DNA of 38,864 nt, taken from an uncultured Christensenellaceae bacterium. GTDB lineage: Bacteria > Bacillota > Clostridia > Christensenellales > UBA3700. Below are positions 6,657 to 14,744 of the stretch, piece by piece. The notes under the pieces are model-generated. The model did not search any database, was not told the DNA's origin, and worked only from the letters and a program-made list of their open reading frames with translations. A program made the position numbers and the translations under genes. Each line of letters starts with the position of its first letter. Position 1 is the first letter of the stretch. The DNA is taken from NCBI GenBank assembly GCA_944381315.1, contig CALWKR010000045.1:1-38864 (forward strand), written 5' to 3'.

Positions 6657-7927
6657 GATCTTCTCCTTATCTTTATCGAATTGGCGTGAGCGCCGAATCC
6701 TTCGCTCTCGGCGAGCGCGACGATGTCGTCGGCGGCGTCGAGCAGATCCTCGCCCGAATAGTTGATGTAGCTCATCTTCTTCATGAACGTGTCCACGCTC
6801 AGAACAGAGCTGAAACGCGCGCTGCCGCTCGTCGGCAAGACGTGCGACGGCCCTGCGTAATAGTCGCCGAGAGGCTCGGGCGACCAGTGCCCGACAAACA
6901 GCGCTCCCGCATTGGAGATCTTTGCGGCGACGTCGTCCGCGTCCGCAGTGCAGACTTCGAGGTGCTCGGGAGCGATCGCGTCCGCAACGGCGACTGCCTC
7001 GTCCATATCCTTGCAGAGGATTATCCTGCCGTTGTTGCGCACGGACTTCTCGGCTATCGCGCGCCTGGGCAGCGCCGCAAGCTGTCTCTCTACGGCGCGC
7101 GCCGCCTTGTCGGCGAACTCGCGGCTGTCCGTCACGAGGAAGCAGGACGCCATCTCGTCGTGTTCCGCCTGCGACAACAGATCCGCGGCGACCCACTCGG
7201 GATCGGCGCTGTCGTCCGCGATCACCAAGACTTCGCTCGGCCCTGCGATCATGTCGACCGCAACGTCGCCGAACACTTGCTTTTTTGCAAGAGTGACATA
7301 GACGTTGCCCGGTCCGGCGATGATGTCGACGCGCGGCACGCTCTCGGTGCCGTATGCCATTGCCGCTATCGCCTGCGCCCCTCCGACGCGATAGATCTTG
7401 TCCACTCCGCACTCGCGGCACGCGACGGCGATCAGCGGATTGTCGAGATTGGGCGTGCAGACTATCAATTGTTTGACTCCTGCCGCCTTGGCGGGAAGCG
7501 CGGTCATCAATACGGTCGACGGATAACTCGCCTTGCCGCCGGGGACGTACAGCCCCACGCGCGACATCGGTCTGTACTTCCAGCCGAGCACGCTCGACTT
7601 GCCGACCGAATGCATGTCGTCGCAAAACTTCGCGCGCTGTCTGAGGTGATAGTCGGTCACGTTCTTCGCCGCGCGGCGCAAGCTCTCGACAAGCGCGGGA
7701 TCGACTGCGGAATAGGCAGCGTCTATCTCTTCGTCCGTGACGACGACGTTCGCGCCCGACAGCTCCGCGCCGTCAAAGCGGCGCGCATATTCAAACAGCG
7801 CCGCGTCGCCGCCTTCTCTCACCCGAGCGAGGATCTCGGCGACGGCGCGCGTCTTGGCCTCGTCGTCAAGGCGCGCTCTGTGCAGCGACTTTTCAAAATC
7901 TTTTGCGTCATATTCTATGATCTGCAT
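6653..7927 (-). CDS. hisD: histidinol dehydrogenase
   Basis: Oxidises histidinol to histidine with two NAD, a zinc enzyme and the last pathway step. It has 424 aa, normal for the family. Motifs are YVPGGKASYPST, GGAQAIAAMAYGT, the dinucleotide-site IAGPGNVYV, MIAGPSEVLV, LLSQAEHDE with the catalytic acid/His region, APEHLE, and GPSHVLPT. The start ATG at 7927 has RBS GGAG and lies 2 nt after the hisG stop. The frame continues upstream inside hisG, but those residues match no family sequence. Confidence 0.97.
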   Translation of the reverse strand: MQIIEYDAKDFEKSLHRARLDDEAKTRAVAEILARVREGGDAALFEYARRFDGAELSGANVVVTDEEIDAAYSAVDPALVESLRRAAKNVTDYHLRQRAKFCDDMHSVGKSSVLGWKYRPMSRVGLYVPGGKASYPSTVLMTALPAKAAGVKQLIVCTPNLDNPLIAVACRECGVDKIYRVGGAQAIAAMAYGTESVPRVDIIAGPGNVYVTLAKKQVFGDVAVDMIAGPSEVLVIADDSADPEWVAADLLSQAEHDEMASCFLVTDSREFADKAARAVERQLAALPRRAIAEKSVRNNGRIILCKDMDEAVAVADAIAPEHLEVCTADADDVAAKISNAGALFVGHWSPEPLGDYYAGPSHVLPTSGSARFSSVLSVDTFMKKMSYINYSGEDLLDAADDIVALAESEGFGAHANSIKIRRRS

Positions 7928-7929
7928 AT

Positions 7930-8580
7930 TCACTCCGAAACAGCTTCTTTTATCTTGGTCACGAGCGGTATCAGCACGGCGGACTTGGTCTTGAGACTGA
8001 CCTTGTTGACGATCAGCCGCGCCGAACAGTCGCATATCTCTTCGAGCACGGACAATCCGTTCTCTCTGAGCGTCTTGCCGCTCTCGACGATGTCGAGTAT
8101 GATGTCGGACAAGCCGACGATCGGCCCCAGCTCTATCGAGCCGTGCAGCGGAATGATGTCCGCGTTGAGCCCTCTGCTCTCGAAATAACTGCGCGCGAAA
8201 TTGCCGTACTTGGTCGCGACTTTGAGCCCGTTGCGCGCCTCCGTCACATCGAATCCGGCATAGCCGGCGAGCGCGAGCTTGCAGGCGCCGAATTTGAGAT
8301 CGGCGAGCTCGTAGACGTCCGCGCCCGACTCCAACAACGTGTCCTTGCCCACGACGCCGACGTCGGCGACGCCCCTCTCGACATAGACCGGCACGTCGCT
8401 GGGCTTGACGAAGATGAATTCGTATGCGCCGCTCTTGTCGGTCAAGATGAGTTTGCGCGTCGGTTCAAGGATGTTGGCGCAGTCTATGCCGCAGCGGCAA
8501 AGTATCTCTGCCGACTTCTCTGCGAGCCTGCCCTTCGCCAATGCAAACACAACCGTTTTGTCCATATTTTTTTTGACCAT
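7930..8580 (-). CDS. hisG: ATP phosphoribosyltransferase, short catalytic subunit
   Basis: Condenses ATP with PRPP, the first committed and normally histidine-inhibited step. It has 216 aa, the short HisG form that lacks the C-terminal ACT-like regulatory domain and depends on HisZ, which is encoded immediately upstream. Signs are FALAKGRL, DVPVYVERGVADVGVVGKD, a KVATKYGNFAR segment and DIILDIVESGKTLRENGL with the PRPP loop. The start is the ATG at 8580, overlapping the hisZ stop as TGATG. The ATG at the sixth codon is an alternative. Confidence 0.96.
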   Translation of the reverse strand: MVKKNMDKTVVFALAKGRLAEKSAEILCRCGIDCANILEPTRKLILTDKSGAYEFIFVKPSDVPVYVERGVADVGVVGKDTLLESGADVYELADLKFGACKLALAGYAGFDVTEARNGLKVATKYGNFARSYFESRGLNADIIPLHGSIELGPIVGLSDIILDIVESGKTLRENGLSVLEEICDCSARLIVNKVSLKTKSAVLIPLVTKIKEAVSE

Positions 8581-9737
8581 CACTGCTTGTCCCCCTTGGC
8601 GAAATATACGTCCTTGCATCCCGACGCGTCGATCGCCGCCGTATCCTTGTCGCCCAAGAAGTCGACGACTTTGCCCTGCTCGGTCTGCTGCCTGAGCCTG
8701 ATCAAAGCTGCGGCTATCCCCTCGGGAGTACCGTCGCAGACGATGACTTCGTCGGGCAGCGGATCTCCTTCGGCGTTTGACTGCAATACGTCGACGAGCG
8801 CGTCGACCGAAACCGCGAAGCCCACCGAAGGTACGCTGCGGCCGAATGCGTCGCAAAGTCTGTCGTATCTGCCTCCCGAAAGCACGGACGAGCCTGCGCC
8901 CTCGCAAAGTCCTTGAAAGACGAGTCCGCTATAATAGGACATCTCGCCGACGAGCGAGAGATCGAAACTGATGCAATCGCCGTAGCCGGCGGCAACGAGC
9001 GCGGTGTTGAGTTTTTCGAGTTCGCGCACACTGTCCGCCATCTCGTCGTTGACGCACAGCTCGCGCGCCTTGGCGAGCACGGAGCCGTCGCCGAAGAGCA
9101 TCGGCAGTCCCGTCAACAGATCGAGATCGTGCGACGTCAAGCCGTGGCGCGCGGCGAAAAGGCTCTCGCCTATCACATCCTTGCGTTCGACGAGTGCGGC
9201 GAGCTCTTTGCGCGCGCTCTCGTCGAGATCGAGCTGACGAAGTATCCCGCCGAAAAATCCGACGTGTCCTATGTCGATGATAAAGTCTCGGATGCCGCAT
9301 GCGCGCAGCGACTCGATCGCGAGCGCGATCGCCTCGGCGTCGCAAGCCGTGCCCGACGCGCCCATGTATTCCACTCCGGCTTGAGTGAACTCGCGCAGTC
9401 CGGCGCGAGGCGCAAGGCGGTAAGTGCTGCCGAGATAGCAGAGCTTGTATCTGCCCTTGGGGAACTTGGTCGCGACGATGCGCGAGATCGGCATCGTCAT
9501 GTCGGGACGGAGCACGAGAAGGCTGCCGTCGCAGTCGGACAGTTTGAAGAGCTTGCGCAGCTCGTATCTCCCCGCCTCGGAATAGAGGTCGCCGTATTCG
9601 AGAGCGGGCGTATCGATCTGACGATAGCCGTATGCTCCGAACTTGCCGAGGAGACGATCTTGGATGGTACGCTTGCGTGCGTACTCTGCCGGGAGAGTGT
9701 CGCGCACTCCCGAAGGCTGTTTGAATTTGTCTGTCAT
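8580..9737 (-). CDS. hisZ: ATP phosphoribosyltransferase regulatory subunit
   Basis: A histidyl-tRNA synthetase paralogue that forms a hetero-octamer with short HisG and senses histidine. It has 385 aa, shorter than HisS. It keeps the class II synthetase-like core (SGVRDTLPAEYA, LLVLRPDMTMPISR, YRLAPRAGLREFTQAGVE, SGGRYDRL near 290). The HisS anticodon-binding domain is replaced by ~60 residues. Position directly ahead of short hisG supports HisZ over HisS. It is the first gene of the his operon, and the promoter candidate is at 9765-9793. Confidence 0.93.
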   Translation of the reverse strand: MTDKFKQPSGVRDTLPAEYARKRTIQDRLLGKFGAYGYRQIDTPALEYGDLYSEAGRYELRKLFKLSDCDGSLLVLRPDMTMPISRIVATKFPKGRYKLCYLGSTYRLAPRAGLREFTQAGVEYMGASGTACDAEAIALAIESLRACGIRDFIIDIGHVGFFGGILRQLDLDESARKELAALVERKDVIGESLFAARHGLTSHDLDLLTGLPMLFGDGSVLAKARELCVNDEMADSVRELEKLNTALVAAGYGDCISFDLSLVGEMSYYSGLVFQGLCEGAGSSVLSGGRYDRLCDAFGRSVPSVGFAVSVDALVDVLQSNAEGDPLPDEVIVCDGTPEGIAAALIRLRQQTEQGKVVDFLGDKDTAAIDASGCKDVYFAKGDKQ

Positions 9738-9764
9738 ATCTTCATCCGAAAATTTGATAGCTCA

Positions 9765-9793
9765 ATTATAAACCAAAAGCGAGCGTCAAGTCT
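9765..9793 (-). promoter_or_regulatory. probable his operon promoter
   Basis: A perfect -10 TATAAT (9770-9765) lies 27 bases before the hisZ ATG. The -35 is uncertain: TTGACG is present but too close, and the hexamer at 17 bp is AGACTT. No T-box, attenuator or histidine leader peptide is visible between this promoter and hisZ. Confidence 0.5.
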
Positions 9794-9824
9794 ATCGATT
9801 GCGCGCATATATAGATAATACTCA

Positions 9825-9836
9825 TTTGCGCGCAAA
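9825..9836. promoter_or_regulatory. palindrome upstream of the his operon
   Basis: A perfect 12-bp palindrome TTTGCGCGCAAA. A related half copy, TTGCGCGCAT, lies at 9799-9808, nearer the promoter. It is a possible operator, but no regulator can be named. Confidence 0.3.
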
Positions 9837-9912
9837 ATAAGGCGATTTTGAACAATACAGGTTTTAACTATTATGAAAATCGCGCTAATTCAGAACAATC
9901 GAGTCCCGAAAA

Positions 9913-11892
9913 TCAGTTCATACTTATGTTATTCGCCTTATCGTAGAACAATTTTACGCGATAGTGCTCGGCAAGAGCCGCGCCGTCGCGCTCCAACAGC
10001 TTGTCGGCGCACTGCTTGGCGAGAGCCAAAAGCGACTTGTCTATCTTGAATCCCGAGCCGCCGCTCTGTCTGAATCCCATAAAGTCGCCGTATCCGCGGA
10101 TCTCCGCGTCCGCCTCTGCGAGCTTGGACCCGTCGCACTCCTCGGTCAGCAATTCCAGCCTTGCATTGTCGCCTCCCGACGTGTGCAGATAGCAGCGCGA
10201 AGTCATTCCCTTGCGTCTGCCGACTCTGCCGCGAAGTTGATGCAAGGACGCCAAGCCGAAGCGATCCGCATGCAGAACCACCATCGTCGTCGCGCCCCGG
10301 CAGTCCACTCCGACTTCCACCACCCCCGTCGCGACGAGCACGGACAGTCTTCCCTCGGAGAAGGCGGTCATCGTCTCAGTCTTTTTCTTCTCCGCCATCG
10401 AGCCGTAGACAAGTCCCGTCGGGATGCCTTTGAGCGCGCCATCCGCAAGCTCGGCATAGACGCTCTTTGCCGACGCAAGCTCTATGCCCTCGCTGTCCTC
10501 CACGCGCGGACATACTATATATATCTGTTCGCCGCTCAGCGCAAGCTCGCGTATGCGATCGAACAACTTGCCGAGGTCTTCGTCTTTGACTATCTCCGTC
10601 TTTGCGTATTCGTCCGCGCTCTTGCGGCTCTCTATCGTGCTTACGGCGATGTCGCCGTATTCCGCAAGCGCGAGTGCGCGCGGTATCGGAGTCGCGCTCA
10701 TCACTGCGACGTCCACGTCCTTCGCCTTGGTCTCGAGCGCGCTCTTTTGGCGCACCCCGAACTTGTGCAGCTCGTCGACTATCACATAGCCCAGATCCGC
10801 AAAGGCGACGCTGTCCGACAGCACCGCATGCGTACCTATCAACAGATCGACGTCGCCTGCTGCCACCGCGGCGCAGGTCTTGCGCCTCTGCGCGGCGCCG
10901 TCCGAGCCCGTGATGAGAGCGCAGCTCACTCCCGCGCCCTCAAATAGCTTGCACGCATTGAGATAGTGCTGGCGCGCCAAGATCTCGGTCGGAGCCATCA
11001 GCGCGCTCTGCATTCCGCACCGCGCGACATATGCCGCCGTGATCAGCGCGACGACGGTCTTGCCCGAGCCTACGTCGCCGACTATCATCCTGTTCATGCA
11101 CTCGTCCGAGCGCAGATCTCCGACGATGTCCGCGATCGCCGCGCGCTGAGTGCGCGTCAATTCAAACGGCAGCGACTGTACCATATCGTCCATAATCGAC
11201 AGCGGCTTTTCGCAGCGGCTCTTGCGGCTGTGACGCTCCCCTGCCCTTCGCAATTTGTACGCGATCAGATCGGCGGTCAGCTGTTCGAGCGCGATGCGTC
11301 TCATCGCCTCGTGCGCCGCGTCGAGAGAGGACGGCAGATGCGCGTCGTAATACGCCTTGCCGAGCGGCATTATCCCGTCCAGCTCGACGAGCGGCGTCGC
11401 CGCCTGCTTCGCGACGCACTCTGCAGTCAGCTTGCGCATCAGCGCCTGTCCTATCGCGCCCTTGGTCGGATAGATGGGGACAATGCCTTTGAGCCGCTCT
11501 CCGCCCGCGCCCTCGAAGCCGGGATTGATCAGCTCACGCGCGCCCTTCTTGACCGAGAGCTTGCCCCACAGCGTGATCTCGCCGCCTTCTTCGACGTTGG
11601 CGCGCAGATATGGCGCGTTGAACCACACCGCCTTGATCGTTCCGCTCGGCGTGTCCACCGTCGCGGCAAAGAAGTTGAGCCGCCCCGTGCGGACGAGCTT
11701 GGTCAGCTTGCGCACTCTGCCTTTGAGCAGCAGATATTCGCCCTCGCGCGCGACGCGCAAGTCGCCTTCGCGAGTCATGTCCCAATATTCGGTCGGCAAA
11801 AAGTCGAGCAGATCCCGCCCGTCTCGGATGCCGAGCGCATTGAGTTTTGCAAGCGTCTTTTCGCCGACGCCTTTAAGATCGGTCAACTGCAT
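9913..11892 (-). CDS. recG: ATP-dependent DNA helicase RecG
   Basis: Superfamily 2 helicase that regresses stalled forks and acts on branched recombination intermediates. It has 659 aa, slightly short of the usual ~680. It has an N-terminal helix-hairpin-helix-like start (LKGVGEKTLAKL), a wedge/OB domain (about 45-130), Walker A GDVGSGKT at 272-279, motif II DELH at 373-376, SATPIPR, and a C-terminal domain with VGVDC and QLRGRVGR. Motif II is usually DEQHRFG in RecG, but here it is DELHKFG. It follows fakA by 60 nt, with a terminator hairpin between them. The ATG at 11892 lacks a strong RBS. Confidence 0.95.
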   Translation of the reverse strand: MQLTDLKGVGEKTLAKLNALGIRDGRDLLDFLPTEYWDMTREGDLRVAREGEYLLLKGRVRKLTKLVRTGRLNFFAATVDTPSGTIKAVWFNAPYLRANVEEGGEITLWGKLSVKKGARELINPGFEGAGGERLKGIVPIYPTKGAIGQALMRKLTAECVAKQAATPLVELDGIMPLGKAYYDAHLPSSLDAAHEAMRRIALEQLTADLIAYKLRRAGERHSRKSRCEKPLSIMDDMVQSLPFELTRTQRAAIADIVGDLRSDECMNRMIVGDVGSGKTVVALITAAYVARCGMQSALMAPTEILARQHYLNACKLFEGAGVSCALITGSDGAAQRRKTCAAVAAGDVDLLIGTHAVLSDSVAFADLGYVIVDELHKFGVRQKSALETKAKDVDVAVMSATPIPRALALAEYGDIAVSTIESRKSADEYAKTEIVKDEDLGKLFDRIRELALSGEQIYIVCPRVEDSEGIELASAKSVYAELADGALKGIPTGLVYGSMAEKKKTETMTAFSEGRLSVLVATGVVEVGVDCRGATTMVVLHADRFGLASLHQLRGRVGRRKGMTSRCYLHTSGGDNARLELLTEECDGSKLAEADAEIRGYGDFMGFRQSGGSGFKIDKSLLALAKQCADKLLERDGAALAEHYRVKLFYDKANNISMN

Positions 11893-11906
11893 ATTTTCTC
11901 GCTATC

Positions 11907-11936
11907 AAAAAGCCGCGCTCGCTGTCGCGGCGCGGC
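11907..11936 (-). terminator. terminator hairpin between fakA and recG
   Basis: On the minus strand GCCGCGC/GCGCGGC pair over an 11-nt loop, followed by five Us, 17 nt after the fakA stop and 15 nt before the recG start. It should attenuate transcription into recG. Confidence 0.75.
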
Positions 11937-11952
11937 ATTGCCGTCAAAGCCC

Positions 11953-13587
11953 TCACTCCACCGACACCATATAGAAGTAGTGCGGCTGTCCGCCGTAATA
12001 ACATACGACGTCGAAGTCGGGATACTTGTCCTCTATCATCTTGGTCATCACGTCGGCGTCCGCCTTGGTCACGTCTGCGCCGTAATAGAGCGTGACGACT
12101 TCGCTGTCCTTGCCGACGAGCTTGTCGACGAGCCCCATCACCGCCTTGTCGAGAGTCTTGGCGTGGGAGACTATCTTCTTGGAATCGAGCCCTATGTAGT
12201 CGCCGACTTTGATCGAGAAGCCGTCCAGCTCTGTCTTGCGGACGGCGCAGGTGACTTCGCCGCAGTTGACGCGCCCGAAAGCCTCTTTCATCTGCTCGAC
12301 GTTGGCCTCCGCAGAGAGAGAGGGATCGAACACGACGGCCGCGCTTATGCCCTCGGGCACCTCGGCAGTCGGGACGACGAAGCACTTCTTGGAAGTGAGC
12401 TCGGCGACGCGATCCGCCGCCATGATGATGTTCTTGTTGTTGGGCAGAATGATCACGCTGTCCGCGTTGACCTTCTCGACCGCATGGAGGATGTCGTCGA
12501 CGCTGGGGTTCATCGTCTGTCCGCCCTCGACGACTTCGTCCACCGACAGCTCTCGGAAGAGCGACTCAAAGCCCTCGCCTGCGCAGATCGCGACCATGCC
12601 GAGCGGCTTCTTGTTGGCCTCTCTGGTGCGGACGAGCGCGCGGTGCTGCTCCAACATATTCTCGATCTTGATCTTGTCGATCTCGCCGAGCTGGAGCGCG
12701 TAGTAGAGCGCCTTGTTGGGCGAATTGGTATGGACGTGCACCTTGACCAAGCTCACGTCGCCGATGACGATGACGCAATCGCCGATCTGCATCAGCTTGT
12801 CGCGCAACTTCTCGATGTCTTCTTCGGTGATGTGCTTTTTGAGATTGATGATGAAGTACTCGGTGCAGTAAGCGAACTTGATGTTGTCGAGATCGTGCTC
12901 GTCGCTGCCGACGGTGTCGAGCTGCGGCAGCACGGGCTGCACCGTCTTTTGCTCATCCTCGGGCACGTCGGCGATCTCCTTGCCTGCAAGGGCGAGATAG
13001 AAGCCTTGGAACACATACAAAAGTCCCCGTCCGCCTGCGTCTACGACGCCTGCCTTTTTGAGAACGGGGAGCATCTCGGGAGTCTTTTGGAGCGTCTCTT
13101 CACCCTTCGCGAGCAACGCTTCGAAGAAAGGGATGAACGACGAATTTTTGGACGCGATCGCGGGAGCATGTTCCGCCATCGAGCGTATCACGGTCAGCAC
13201 CGTGCCCTCTTTGGGCTTGGTGACCGCGCTGTATGCGACGTCGCGCGCGCTTGCAAGCGACTTTGCGAACGCCTTGGTCGTGATCTGCGGCTCGTCGCCG
13301 AGATAACGCGCAATGCCTTTGATGATCTGCGACAAGATGACGCCGGAGTTGCCTCTCGCGCCTTTGAGCGCGCCTCTCGCAAACTCGGTCAAGAGCTGCG
13401 AGCAATCCCATTCCGTAGACTTGATCTCTTCGACCGCAGAGGCGATGGTCAGCGACATATTGGTGCCCGTGTCTCCGTCAGGGACGGGAAAGACGTTGAG
13501 CGAGTCGACCTCCGCCTTGTGGGCGAGCAAGTTTTTATATCCCCCGACAAACATCTCTTTGAGTTTGATGTTATCGATTACCTTCAT
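11953..13587 (-). CDS. fakA: fatty acid kinase catalytic subunit (DAK2-domain, YloV/FakA)
   Basis: ATP-dependent kinase that phosphorylates fatty acids held by a FakB protein, feeding phospholipid synthesis from exogenous acids. It has 544 aa. The DhaL-type nucleotide domain (about 1-200) carries NVFPVPDGDTGTNM with the metal-binding Asp37 and Asp39, GARGNSGVILSQ and VDAGGRGL. A middle domain and the C-terminal domain follow, ending HYFYMVSVE. I chose the ATG at 13587, because GGAGAA lies 5 nt ahead. An in-frame ATG at 13599 would overlap that RBS. It is second after asp23, as in other Firmicutes. Confidence 0.93.
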   Translation of the reverse strand: MKVIDNIKLKEMFVGGYKNLLAHKAEVDSLNVFPVPDGDTGTNMSLTIASAVEEIKSTEWDCSQLLTEFARGALKGARGNSGVILSQIIKGIARYLGDEPQITTKAFAKSLASARDVAYSAVTKPKEGTVLTVIRSMAEHAPAIASKNSSFIPFFEALLAKGEETLQKTPEMLPVLKKAGVVDAGGRGLLYVFQGFYLALAGKEIADVPEDEQKTVQPVLPQLDTVGSDEHDLDNIKFAYCTEYFIINLKKHITEEDIEKLRDKLMQIGDCVIVIGDVSLVKVHVHTNSPNKALYYALQLGEIDKIKIENMLEQHRALVRTREANKKPLGMVAICAGEGFESLFRELSVDEVVEGGQTMNPSVDDILHAVEKVNADSVIILPNNKNIIMAADRVAELTSKKCFVVPTAEVPEGISAAVVFDPSLSAEANVEQMKEAFGRVNCGEVTCAVRKTELDGFSIKVGDYIGLDSKKIVSHAKTLDKAVMGLVDKLVGKDSEVVTLYYGADVTKADADVMTKMIEDKYPDFDVVCYYGGQPHYFYMVSVE

Positions 13588-13600
13588 TATTTTCTCCATT

Positions 13601-13951
13601 TCAGAGCTTCACACCGACGACGTTGACGACGATCTCGCTCACCCTCATGCCGGTGAACGTCTCGACGATGTATTTGACCGTGCTGCGCACGGAATCGCAG
13701 ATCGCGTCCACATTGACGCCGTCGCTCAATACCACATACAATTCGAGGTATATCTTGTTGTTGACAGTCTCGACGACCACGCCTTTGGTGGTCGGAGTCC
13801 CCTTGAACAGCTGCATCAAGCTGTCCGTCAGTCTGCGGGAGACGAGATCGACTACGCCGTAGCATTCCTGCGCGGCGAAATGCGCCGTCATGGCGATCGC
13901 GCTGTCGGTTATCGTGATTTTACCGAATCTGTTGAGTGTCTTTACAGCCAT
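13601..13951 (-). CDS. Asp23/Gls24 family envelope stress protein (YloU-like)
   Basis: Small 116-aa protein of the Asp23/DUF322 family, characterised by the long hydrophobic-charged beta strands seen here (KIYLELYVVLSDGVNVDAI and VSEIVVNVVGVKL). It starts at the ATG at 13951 with RBS GGTGGG. Members are membrane-associated and linked to envelope stress. In Firmicutes this copy sits next to fakA and is thought to act with fatty acid metabolism, but the exact role is unknown. It is the first gene of asp23-fakA-recG and divergent from rpmB. Confidence 0.9.
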   Translation of the reverse strand: MAVKTLNRFGKITITDSAIAMTAHFAAQECYGVVDLVSRRLTDSLMQLFKGTPTTKGVVVETVNNKIYLELYVVLSDGVNVDAICDSVRSTVKYIVETFTGMRVSEIVVNVVGVKL

Positions 13952-14044
13952 AGTCCCACCTGACGCCCTGCGTCACAATGTCCACACTTCGCGTGCGGAA
14001 AATCTCCCGCTATTGCGCATACAAGCGCATATCTACACGCTAAT

Positions 14045-14073
14045 ATATTACACAATGTCGGCGACTTTTGCAA
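14045..14073 (-). promoter_or_regulatory. promoter of asp23-fakA-recG
   Basis: Minus-strand -35 TTGCAA (14073-14068), a 17-bp spacer and a -10 TAATAT (14050-14045). The start near 14038 leaves an ~87-nt leader before asp23. It is divergent from the rpmB promoter about 80 bp away. Confidence 0.75.
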
Positions 14074-14154
14074 GCGTTTGCCTCAAATAGCGTGCAAAGA
14101 GCGGCAAATATAACAGCTAAGCGCAAAAAATTGAAAAAAATAGCGTCAATTGAG

Positions 14155-14183
14155 TTGCATAATACGGAATTTGGTGGTAATAT
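14155..14183 (+). promoter_or_regulatory. promoter of rpmB
   Basis: A -35 TTGCAT (14155-14160), an exact 17-bp spacer and a -10 TAATAT (14178-14183). The start near 14190 is followed by the strong RBS AAGGAGG (14202-14208). Confidence 0.8.
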
Positions 14184-14217
14184 ATGTAGGCACGAAACAA
14201 AAAGGAGGTCATCTTCT

Positions 14218-14424
14218 ATGTCGAAAGTATGCAGTGTTTGCGGCAAGGGACGCCAGAGCGGCAACAAAGTCAGCCACTCCAATCGTAAATACAGAAGGGC
14301 TTGGGGCGCAAACGTCCAAAAGGTCAGCCTCGTCACTCCGACCGGCAAACTCGAAAAAGCCTATGTCTGCACCAGATGCCTGAGAACGATGAACAAAGCC
14401 AACGGCTCTGTTGACGCAGAATAA
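14218..14424 (+). CDS. rpmB: 50S ribosomal protein L28
   Basis: Ribosomal protein L28 of 68 aa (MSKVCSVCGK...). It has two CxxC pairs, Cys5/Cys8 and Cys51/Cys54, the zinc-binding form. The conserved GNKVSHSN and RKYRRAWGANVQ segments are clear. The ATG at 14218 follows AAGGAGG at ideal spacing, so the longer open frame upstream is not used. It is a monocistronic unit with its own promoter and terminator, divergent from asp23, as seen in Bacillus. Confidence 0.98.
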   Translation: MSKVCSVCGKGRQSGNKVSHSNRKYRRAWGANVQKVSLVTPTGKLEKAYVCTRCLRTMNKANGSVDAE

Positions 14425-14441
14425 TTTCAGTGATAACGTTC

Positions 14442-14469
14442 GGGGCGCCGCAAGGCGTCCCTTTTTTTT
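14442..14469 (+). terminator. Rho-independent terminator of rpmB
   Basis: An 8-bp stem GGGGCGCC/GGCGTCCC with a GCAA tetraloop and eight Ts, 17 nt after the stop codon. Confidence 0.93.
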
Positions 14470-14590
14470 GCAAAAATCCGCGAAAATCAAGCCTTTTTTG
14501 CTCAAAACTGCTATCAAAAGCCGTTCGGAAGCCATTATGGCGCAACTCGCGAACAGAGCGCGGCGCATATGACTGCGCGTCGATACGCAT

Positions 14591-14668
14591 TCAGATCGCG
14601 CCGAACGCTCGACACAAACCTCTCAACAACAACTTGACCGCCTTGGGCGGATTTACGCAAAAGATCAT
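14591..14668 (-). CDS. spoVM: SpoVM-like sporulation peptide, 25 aa
   Basis: A 25-codon minus-strand ORF with a near-perfect RBS (GGAGGTG, 7-nt spacing) and ATG. The peptide reads MIFCVNPPKAVKLLLR then GLCRAFGAI. B. subtilis SpoVM is a 26-aa amphipathic helix that recognises the forespore surface and anchors the spore coat. It has a Pro9-Lys10 start of the helix and Arg17. Here Pro8-Lys9 and Arg16 align with a one-residue offset. The position between rpe and rpmB is the same as in B. subtilis. It is transcribed apart from rpe, which has its own terminator. A -10-like CATAGTATG lies 17 nt ahead of the RBS end. Too short for certainty, but location, RBS and helix agree. Confidence 0.75.
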   Translation of the reverse strand: MIFCVNPPKAVKLLLRGLCRAFGAI

Positions 14669-14698
14669 CCTGTCACCTCCACCGTCCATACTATGCGC

Positions 14699-14723
14699 CG
14701 CGCCGTGCAAACGTTACGGCGCG
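14699..14723. repeat. stem-loop upstream of spoVM
   Basis: A perfect 8-bp stem CGCGCCGT/ACGGCGCG with a 9-nt loop, 31 bp upstream of the spoVM start. No U-run follows on either strand. It may lie in the leader or be an operator. Confidence 0.45.
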
Positions 14724-14744
14724 AATAATTTGACTTCTGCGCAT

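Noticed and set aside
8580..9737. hisZ annotated as histidyl-tRNA synthetase
   Set aside because: It lacks the C-terminal anticodon-binding domain and sits ahead of a short hisG, which needs HisZ.
9738..9912. T-box or attenuator in front of the his operon
   Set aside because: No specifier loop, T-box sequence, leader peptide rich in His, or terminator-antiterminator pair is visible, and the leader after the promoter is only about 20 nt.
10966..13626. Plus-strand open frame of 886 codons
   Set aside because: Antisense to recG and fakA and without any family signature.
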